NCBI GenBank assembly: GCA_050698355.1
Contig: JBOHBN010000159.1
Coordinates: 1-5,379, forward strand
Direction of reading: 5' to 3'
Length of the DNA stretch: 5,379 nt
From: JBOHBN01 sp050698355
Lineage (GTDB): Bacteria; Actinomycetota; Actinomycetes; Streptosporangiales; WHST01
In this document: piece by piece, positions 1 through 4,318 of the stretch
Position numbering within the stretch: the stretch's first letter is position 1
Layout: each line of letters opens with the position of its first letter
Made by a program: the position numbers and the translations under genes
The notes under the pieces: model-generated
Told to the model about the DNA's origin: nothing
Seen by the model: the letters and a program-made list of their open reading frames with translations, nothing else
Databases searched by the model: none

Positions 1-21
1 GGTCACGGCCACGGGCACTGA
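1..21 (+). CDS. groEL1: C-terminal end of a probable GroEL1 chaperonin (partial)
   Basis: Frame 1 reads Gly-His-Gly-His-Gly-His and then a TGA stop at 19-21. Actinobacterial GroEL1 chaperonins characteristically end in a histidine-rich tail of this kind, in contrast to the Gly-Met-rich tail of GroEL2. The groES-groEL1 operon is also known to lie upstream of the sigD/shbA region in several actinobacteria. A strong hairpin (40-72) begins 19 bases after the stop, as expected at the end of a transcription unit. Only six residues are visible, so the call rests on tail composition plus synteny; any other His-rich C terminus would look the same. Confidence 0.55.
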   Translation, partial: GHGHGH

Positions 22-39
22 GGTCCCGCATTACCCCGT

Positions 40-72
40 TCGGCCCCGGCACGCCAAGCGTGCCGGGGCCGA
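40..72 (+). terminator. Perfect 15-bp hairpin terminator after groEL1
   Basis: Bases 40-54 pair perfectly with 58-72 (15 bp, almost all G-C) around a 3-base CAA loop. No T-run follows, which is usual for intrinsic terminators of high-GC actinomycetes. It lies 19 bases past the stop at 19-21 and probably ends the upstream operon, insulating it from sigD. Confidence 0.8.
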
Positions 73-189
73 CCTGTGCCGTGTGCTGTGTCACCCCCGG
101 CAAGACTGCTCGGCGACCCTGCCCAACCACGCTGCCGTCCCGGCAACCCCGCCGTCCCACCCGGCCCGGGGCAGGTGCGGGTACGTGCT

Positions 190-247
190 TACGTCACGGG
201 GACGGCCCCGTGCCGGTAGGTGTGTCACGGGCACGCCCCGTGACGTA
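190..247. repeat. Clustered inverted repeats, alternating CACGGG / CCCGTG modules
   Basis: Four modules alternate in orientation: CACGGGG at 195-201, CCCCGTG at 206-212, TCACGGG at 225-231 and CCCCGTGA at 236-243. They permit mutually exclusive pairings. Two local hairpins are possible: 195-201 with 206-212 (7 bp, 4-base loop) and 224-231 with 237-244 (8 bp, 5-base loop). Alternatively one long perfect 12-bp stem joins 190-201 with 236-247. The cluster lies between the groEL1 terminator and the candidate sigD promoters, so it could be a tandem protein-binding site, a second terminator or a foldable leader. The repeats are read directly; the function is inferred. Confidence 0.7.
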
Positions 248-283
248 CCTGGCCGCGGCTGATCACTGCTCGCAACCAGGACC

Positions 284-289
284 TACAAT
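284..289 (+). promoter_or_regulatory. Candidate -10 box TACAAT (sigD operon promoter 1)
   Basis: TACAAT matches the vegetative consensus TATAAT at five of six positions and stands out in GC-rich sequence. No good -35 is visible at the right distance (CTGATC at 259-264 is the nearest weak candidate, at 19 bases). A start near 296 would give a leader of about 120 bases before sigD containing the palindrome and the hairpin. Confidence 0.4.
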
Positions 290-301
290 GGGATCGATCG
301 C

Positions 302-316
302 GTGGAACTGTTCCAC
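302..316. promoter_or_regulatory. Perfect 15-base palindrome, operator-like (GTGGAAC-T-GTTCCAC)
   Basis: Seven bases (302-308) are exactly inverted at 310-316 around a single central T at 309. It lies between the two candidate -10 boxes, just downstream of TACAAT and overlapping the -35 position expected for TAGTGT, which is where a repressor or dimeric activator site would sit. The half site contains GGAAC on both strands, an ECF -35-like word, but I see no matching ECF -10 at the normal spacing. It does not match CIRCE or HAIR, and its spacing differs from actinobacterial LexA boxes. The cognate regulator is unknown. Confidence 0.55.
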
Positions 317-333
317 CTTCGGCCCAGAGTCGC

Positions 334-339
334 TAGTGT
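334..339 (+). promoter_or_regulatory. Candidate -10 box TAGTGT (sigD operon promoter 2)
   Basis: TAGTGT fits the actinobacterial -10 pattern TANNNT. The -35 position at 17-base spacing (311-316, TTCCAC) is poor and lies inside the palindrome at 302-316. A start near 346 would leave a leader of about 73 bases. Confidence 0.35.
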
Positions 340-380
340 GGGCACTTCACGCGCGAGGCTTCACGGGGGGGATGTTGAGA

Positions 381-396
381 CACGGCGTAGGCCGTG
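381..396 (+). promoter_or_regulatory. Small hairpin in the sigD leader
   Basis: CACGGC (381-386) pairs perfectly with GCCGTG (391-396) around the 4-base loop GTAG. It ends 9 bases before the sigD Shine-Dalgarno sequence (406-411). It could affect ribosome loading, but a 6-bp GC stem can arise by chance in this composition. Confidence 0.4.
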
Positions 397-418
397 ATGC
401 GGCGGGGGGAGCTGTTAG

Positions 419-1189
419 GTGAAGCCGCATCCGGTGCGTGAAAATACTCAACCTGTCGAATCTGATCCTGCCGCCGAAACTGGCGGCGACGACGTGGTAA
501 CGCCAGCGAGCGATTTTACGATCTCTCAGGTGACCGCCCTGGAACTCGAGGATCTCGTCCCGCTTGCCGTGGACGGCGATCCGAGAGCCACCGAGGAGCT
601 GCTTGCCCGACTGCGCCCGATGGTGCTGCGGTACTGTCGCGCACGGCTCGGCCGAGTGAGCGGGTCGTACGACCAGGCGGACGACGTCGCACAGGAGGTG
701 TGTGTGGCCGTACTGGCCGCGCTGCCGCGCTATCGAGACGAGGGCAAGCCGTTCGCGGCCCTCGTTTTTGGTATCGCTGCACGCAAGGTCGTCGACCAGC
801 GCCGCGTCGCCTCCCGCGCTGCCTACCCGACCGACGAGCTACCCGAAGAGGCGGACTGGTCCGCGGGTCCAGAAGAGCTCACCCTCCGCGGCGCCGAAGC
901 CGACCGCGCGCGGGCCCTGCTCCGCCAGCTGCCCGACAACCTGGCGCACCTGCTGTTGCTGCGCGTGGCGGTCGGGTTCTCCGCGGAAGAGACCGGTGAG
1001 GCGCTCGATATGAGCGCCGGCGCCGTACGCGTGGCGCAGCACCGGGCGCTGACCCGGCTACGCAAGCTCGTCGACCAGGAGCCGGCGGAACCAGCGGCGG
1101 AAACCGCCACGGTCTCGACGCTCGATTCCCGGCGTGGCCGCCATCGAGCGGACGGCCGGCGCAGGCGGGGCAAGGGGGTGACGAAGTGA
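419..1189 (+). CDS. sigD: SigD/ShbA-type alternative RNA polymerase sigma factor
   Basis: This 256-residue sigma-70-family protein binds core RNA polymerase in the cytoplasm and redirects it to a set of promoters; the ShbA members of the group control the principal sigma gene in Streptomyces. Sigma region 2 spans about residues 61-130. It includes the core-binding helix ADDVAQEV (87-94) and the -10-recognition segment KPFAALVFGIAARKVVDQRR (110-129), which is nearly identical to my recollection of M. tuberculosis SigD. Region 4 spans about 165-216 with the helix-turn-helix FSAEETGEALDMSAGAVRVA (187-206). A GTG start is chosen because GGGGAG (406-411) sits 7 bases upstream. Compared with mycobacterial SigD (about 212 residues), it has an N-terminal extension of about 40 residues and a C-terminal tail after 217 with a basic patch (238-252). 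The stop overlaps the start of the RsdA-type gene, so the pair is probably co-translated. The family call is firm; the name sigD rather than shbA is by synteny with rsdA. Confidence 0.93.
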   Translation: MKPHPVRENTQPVESDPAAETGGDDVVTPASDFTISQVTALELEDLVPLAVDGDPRATEELLARLRPMVLRYCRARLGRVSGSYDQADDVAQEVCVAVLAALPRYRDEGKPFAALVFGIAARKVVDQRRVASRAAYPTDELPEEADWSAGPEELTLRGAEADRARALLRQLPDNLAHLLLLRVAVGFSAEETGEALDMSAGAVRVAQHRALTRLRKLVDQEPAEPAAETATVSTLDSRRGRHRADGRRRRGKGVTK

Positions 1190-2247
1190 GTCGCTCCGGA
1201 GGGCCGCGTCCTGGCGACCTCGACGCCATCCTGCGCGACGACCTCGCTCTTGAGACGATCGCACACGGTCGCCGCCCACGTGGCGCCGATTCCGCTCTCG
1301 ACCTGCTCAGCGCGCTCGGCGAGGACGTCGAGATGCGCGTACCGCGGCGCAGGCACGTACGCAGCCGCCGGTTCGGGCGGGGGCTCATCGTCACCACGGT
1401 GGCCGCTACGATGCTCGGCGCGACCGGCGTTGCCGCCGCCGAGCCCGGCGACGCGAACTGGGGTGCGTTCCGGCTGTGGAGCAGCCAGGAGAACACCCCG
1501 GGTCAGTTCGGGCCGCACACCCGGGCCGCGAACGCGTCGCTCTCGGCCGCGGAACGCTCGCTCGGCCAAGGCGACGCGCAGGGTGCGGCGACGTCGCTGC
1601 GTGCCGCGACCGTCGAGCTGAGCAAGGCGCCGAGCGGGATGCACACACGCAAGCTGGTTCAGCACGCAACCAAGCTGCACACCCAGCTGTACGGTCCGCG
1701 GCCGCATCAGTCGAGCGGACCCGGGTCGCTGCACCCGGTGCCGACCCAGCCGATGCCGCATGCGCCGTCGTCGGTGCAGGCCGGTGACCGGCCCACGCTC
1801 TGGAACTGGCTGTGGGGTATCCCGTCCGGCGGTCCCGACTGGCAACCGCCGAACAACGGCTCGGGCACCTCGGGCGACTCTGGCGGTGTTCAGTGCCGCA
1901 GCTGTGGCGCCGAGCCCCAAGCGCCGGACACGCCGGACGGGCCGCAAGCGGAGCCGACCGCACCGGCTCCGGAGCCGACACACGGCCACGACCACCCGTC
2001 ACTGCTCTGGCGCCTGTTCGGCACCCCACACACGTCGTCGCCGAGCTCGTCGACCGAGACGCCCGCGCCGACGGATAGCGAGCCCACCCCGTCCGAGTCA
2101 TCCACGCCCGCAACGAGCCCGTCGGAGTCCGCGACGGACGACACCGAATCCCCGGTGCCCTCGCCGAGCGATGGGTCGAGTGGCTCGGGCGACACCGGCT
2201 CGAACTCGCCGTCCGGTTCGTCCTCCTCGCGTACGCCCCGGGACTGA
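1186..2247 (+). CDS. rsdA: RsdA-type membrane-anchored anti-sigma-D factor
   Basis: This is probably the anti-sigma factor that holds the upstream SigD-type sigma factor inactive at the membrane. The cytoplasmic N terminus contains LDAILRDDLALETIA (12-26), matching the short SigD-binding segment of RsdA. A basic stretch (51-65) precedes one membrane span (about 67-85), then an AEPGDANWGAFRLW motif (85-98) like the PGD-x-x-Y/W motif after the span of RsdA and DUF5667 proteins. A predicted helical segment (112-168) follows, and then a long Pro/Ser/Thr-rich extracytoplasmic tail to residue 353. Unusual in the tail are a CRSC pair (237-240) and two related aromatic segments (201-213 and 269-281). 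The GTG start overlaps the sigD stop in GTGA, with AAGGGGG (1172-1178) 7 bases upstream, so translation is coupled and partner stoichiometry is likely fixed. By analogy with M. tuberculosis RsdA, release may proceed by membrane proteolysis then ClpXP; that is inference. Confidence 0.88.
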   Translation: MSRSGGPRPGDLDAILRDDLALETIAHGRRPRGADSALDLLSALGEDVEMRVPRRRHVRSRRFGRGLIVTTVAATMLGATGVAAAEPGDANWGAFRLWSSQENTPGQFGPHTRAANASLSAAERSLGQGDAQGAATSLRAATVELSKAPSGMHTRKLVQHATKLHTQLYGPRPHQSSGPGSLHPVPTQPMPHAPSSVQAGDRPTLWNWLWGIPSGGPDWQPPNNGSGTSGDSGGVQCRSCGAEPQAPDTPDGPQAEPTAPAPEPTHGHDHPSLLWRLFGTPHTSSPSSSTETPAPTDSEPTPSESSTPATSPSESATDDTESPVPSPSDGSSGSGDTGSNSPSGSSSSRTPRD

Positions 2248-2260
2248 GCGCCCGGCTCAG
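2244..2260. terminator. Short hairpin spanning two convergent stop codons
   Basis: CTGAGC (2244-2249) is perfectly inverted as GCTCAG (2255-2260) around GCCCG. The rsdA stop (2245-2247) and the stop of the minus-strand DUF5319 gene (2257-2259 complement) lie in opposite arms. With only 9 bases between the genes, this is the only candidate bidirectional terminator. The stem is just 6 bp with no T-run, so termination may be weak or Rho-dependent. Confidence 0.4.
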
Positions 2261-2670
2261 CGGTCGGTTGTGCCGCCGCCCTCCGAGCCGTCGGGTTCGT
2301 CGTCGGCCGCGTCGAGGATCCCGTCCATGTACCCGCGCGCGTAGTCCCAGCTGACGTACAACGACGGGTCGGGCGCGTACGCGGGCTCGTGTACGCGCGT
2401 GCGGCCCTCGTCGAGCATCTGCTTGAGGTTGCCACCGAGCAGGTCCCAGGCGAAGTAGTGCTCGTCGCCGCACTCGCTACAGGTCATCGCCACGCCGAGG
2501 ATGCCCTGCGGTTCGAGCAGCGCCCGGAACATCTCGAGGTCTTCCAGGTCGGCGCGCACGCCGGCCTCCTCGTCGGCGGTCAGCGGGTCATCGTCGGTGT
2601 CGTTGCCGAGCAGGGCAGCCGGGTCCTCCGGGTCTCCGGCGAACGGGTCCTGCGGCGTGTCGTCATGCAC
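2257..2670 (-). CDS. DUF5319 family protein (Rv3412-like), function unknown
   Basis: This 137-residue acidic protein belongs to the actinobacterial DUF5319 family, whose M. tuberculosis member Rv3412 also lies between rsdA and guaB2. The N terminus is rich in Asp and Pro (DPFAGDPEDPAALL, 8-21), followed by an acidic helix (about 32-52, ADEEAGVRADLEDLEMFRALL). A conserved core runs C64-x2-C67-x3-H71-x3-W75-D76, then NLKQMLDEGRTRVHEPAYAPDPSLYVSWDYARGYMDG (81-117). The C-x-x-C/H arrangement suggests a small metal site, although a fourth ligand is not obvious. No membrane span or signal peptide is visible. The GTG start gives the family-typical N terminus; no better in-frame start lies upstream, and the SD is weak (GGTGG, 4 bases away), so the mRNA may be leaderless. 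It converges with rsdA and diverges from guaB. Its role is unknown; a link to the sigma module or to purine metabolism is only inferred from conserved position. Confidence 0.92.
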   Translation of the reverse strand: MHDDTPQDPFAGDPEDPAALLGNDTDDDPLTADEEAGVRADLEDLEMFRALLEPQGILGVAMTCSECGDEHYFAWDLLGGNLKQMLDEGRTRVHEPAYAPDPSLYVSWDYARGYMDGILDAADDEPDGSEGGGTTDR

Positions 2671-2674
2671 ATGT

Positions 2675-2719
2675 CCACCGTAACGCCGATTACGCCCGAG
2701 TACGGCACCGCTACGGTGG
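2675..2719. promoter_or_regulatory. Candidate divergent promoters with mirrored TACGGTGG octamers
   Basis: CCACCGTA (2675-2682) and TACGGTGG (2712-2719) form a perfect 8-bp inverted repeat 29 bases apart. On each outward strand the octamer begins with TACGGT, which fits the TANNNT -10 pattern. The minus-strand copy (2682-2677) would place the start at about 2670, the first base of the DUF5319 gene; the plus copy (2712-2717) would start guaB near 2724. A second small inverted repeat, CGTAA (2679-2683) with TTACG (2690-2694), is nested inside. No convincing -35 boxes are visible, so the promoter reading is tentative. Confidence 0.4.
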
Positions 2720-2724
2720 GCTTT

Positions 2725-2753
2725 CAGGCCGCGCCTGGCGGCTTGCGTACGAT
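2725..2753 (+). promoter_or_regulatory. Candidate guaB promoter with operator-like palindrome
   Basis: TACGAT at 2748-2753 is a plausible -10 (TANNNT, with the AT end). Its expected -35 area is occupied by CAGGC-CGC-GCCTG (2725-2737), a 5-3-5 inverted repeat that could be a repressor site. The start would be near 2760, giving a leader of about 40 bases to the guaB ATG. The -35 itself does not match consensus. Confidence 0.35.
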
Positions 2754-2800
2754 GGGCACTACCGCCACCCGCACAGCCCCAGCCTCCAGTTGAAGGTGTC

Positions 2801-4300
2801 ATGGACCCGACCAGCCCCGCCCCTGACAAGTTCGCCACGCTCGGGCTCACCTTCGATGACGTCCTGTTGCTTCCGGGGCCGTCCGACGTCATCCCGAGCG
2901 CTGCCGACACCTCCACCCGGCTCTCCCGGGGCATCACGCTGCGGATACCGCTGGCCTCCTCGGCGATGGACACCGTCACCGAGTCGCGGATGGCGATCGC
3001 GATGGCCCGGCAGGGCGGCATCGGCGTGCTGCACCGAAACCTGTCGGTCGAGGACCAGGCCGTCAACGTCGACCTGGTGAAGCGGTCCGAGGCCGGCATG
3101 GTGACCAGCCCGGTGACGTGCTCGCCGGACGACACCCTCGGTGCGCTCGAGCAGACGTGCAGCCGTTACCACATCTCCGGGGCGCCCGTCGTCGATCGCG
3201 ACGGGGTGCTCCTCGGCATCGTCACCAACCGCGACATGCGCTTCGAGCCCGACCCGTCCCGGCCGGTCGGCGAGGTGATGACCCCGATGCCGCTGGTCAC
3301 CGCGCCCACCGACGTCGACCGCGACGAGGCGTTCCAGCTGCTGCGCACGCACAAGGTGGAGAAACTCCCCCTGGTCGACGGCGGTGGTCGGCTGCGCGGT
3401 CTCATCACCGTCAAGGACTTCGTCAAGCGCGACCAGTACCCGCTCGCTACCAAGGACGCGAGTGGCAGGCTCGCGGTCGGCGCGGCAGTGGGCGTCGGTG
3501 ACGACGCGTACCAGCGCGGCAAGGCGCTGATCGACGCGGGTGTCGACGTGCTCGTCGTCGACACCGCGCACGGTCACGCGCGTGGGGTCGTAGAGACCGT
3601 ACGCAGGTTCGCCGCCGAGACCGACGTCGACATCGTCGCCGGCAACGTCGCGACCGCCGACGGTGCGCGCGCGCTGGTCGAGGCAGGGGCCGACGGCGTC
3701 AAGGTCGGCGTCGGCCCGGGGTCGATCTGCACGACCCGGGTGGTCTCCGGTGTGGGTGTTCCGCAGATCACCGCGATCCACGACGCCGCCGAGATCTGCC
3801 GGCACGCGGGCGTTCCCGTGATCGCCGACGGTGGCCTGCAGTACTCCGGCGACATCGCCAAGGCAATTGTGGCCGGCGCCGACACGGTCATGCTCGGCAG
3901 CCTGCTCGCCGGGTGCGAAGAGAGCCCCGGAGAGTTGCTGTTCCTCGGCGGCAAGCAGTACAAGGCGTACCGCGGGATGGGTTCGCTCGCCGCGATGCAG
4001 GGCCGCGGCGGTGAGCGGTCGTACTCCAAGGACCGCTACCTGCAAGACGACGTGCACGCCGACGACAAGCTCATCCCCGAGGGCGTCGAGGGTCAGGTGC
4101 CGTACCGCGGCCCGCTCGCCGCGGTCGCGCACCAGCTCATCGGTGGCGTGCGGCAGGCGATGGGGTACGTCGGCGGGGCGACGATCGAGCAGCTGCACGC
4201 CAAGGGACGGTTCGTACGGATCACCGCCGCCGGCCTGACCGAGAGTCACCCGCACGACATCGCCATGACCGTCGAAGCACCCAACTACCACGCCCGCTGA
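2801..4300 (+). CDS. guaB: IMP dehydrogenase (GuaB, essential GMP-synthesis enzyme)
   Basis: GuaB oxidises IMP to XMP with NAD+, the committed step of guanine nucleotide synthesis, in the cytoplasm; it is normally a tetramer or octamer. At 499 residues it has the normal family length. The TIM-barrel start FATLGLTFDDVLLLPG (11-26) is followed by two CBS domains (about 100-150 and 157-208), the regulatory module that binds purine nucleotides. The barrel then resumes with the NAD-binding Asp254 (VVDTAHGH), the active-site loop GPGSICTTR with catalytic Cys310, and the IMP phosphate site ADGG (342-345). GMGSLAAM (392-399) and the mobile flap with the Arg412-Tyr413 dyad (SKDRY) follow. All catalytic residues are present, so it should be active. 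The ATG is preceded by GAAGG (2792-2796), 4 bases away, and yields the usual short N terminus. It faces away from the DUF5319 gene and leads a likely operon with guaB3 18 bases downstream. Confidence 0.98.
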   Translation: MDPTSPAPDKFATLGLTFDDVLLLPGPSDVIPSAADTSTRLSRGITLRIPLASSAMDTVTESRMAIAMARQGGIGVLHRNLSVEDQAVNVDLVKRSEAGMVTSPVTCSPDDTLGALEQTCSRYHISGAPVVDRDGVLLGIVTNRDMRFEPDPSRPVGEVMTPMPLVTAPTDVDRDEAFQLLRTHKVEKLPLVDGGGRLRGLITVKDFVKRDQYPLATKDASGRLAVGAAVGVGDDAYQRGKALIDAGVDVLVVDTAHGHARGVVETVRRFAAETDVDIVAGNVATADGARALVEAGADGVKVGVGPGSICTTRVVSGVGVPQITAIHDAAEICRHAGVPVIADGGLQYSGDIAKAIVAGADTVMLGSLLAGCEESPGELLFLGGKQYKAYRGMGSLAAMQGRGGERSYSKDRYLQDDVHADDKLIPEGVEGQVPYRGPLAAVAHQLIGGVRQAMGYVGGATIEQLHAKGRFVRITAAGLTESHPHDIAMTVEAPNYHAR

Positions 4301-4318
4301 GCGGAAGGCGCACACCGG

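Larger units (their letters stand above)
73..418. other. Non-coding intergenic/leader region upstream of sigD
   Basis: No convincing gene was found on either strand in these 346 bases. A plus-strand reading frame runs from a GTG at 60 (inside the terminator hairpin) to a TGA at 420-422, but its product is Pro/Arg-rich and low in information, and it resembles no family I know. The stretch holds clustered CACGGG/CCCGTG inverted repeats (190-247), a candidate -10 (TACAAT, 284-289), a perfect 15-base palindrome (302-316), a second candidate -10 (TAGTGT, 334-339), a small hairpin (381-396) and the sigD ribosome binding site (406-411). It therefore looks like a regulatory region for the sigma operon. 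Confidence 0.7.

Noticed and set aside
302..331. ECF-type promoter with GGAAC -35 (304-308) and GTC -10 (329-331)
   Set aside because: The spacing is about 20 bases instead of the usual 16-17, so sigma autoregulation through this site is not supported.
60..422. 120-codon plus-strand frame upstream of sigD
   Set aside because: Its start lies in the terminator hairpin, no SD is present, and the composition is Pro/Arg-rich without family resemblance. Only its 3' end is kept as a possible short leader ORF.
823..1995. 390-codon minus-strand frame opposite sigD and rsdA
   Set aside because: It is Arg-rich shadow coding caused by high GC at third positions; the plus strand carries strong family matches.
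2754..2800. Purine riboswitch in the guaB leader
   Set aside because: The candidate leader is only about 40 bases and lacks the three-way-junction elements of the purine aptamer.
2671..3135. N-terminal extension of the DUF5319 gene into the guaB region (292-codon version)
   Set aside because: The extension would be antisense to the guaB start and adds non-family sequence. The GTG at 2670 gives the typical short N terminus.
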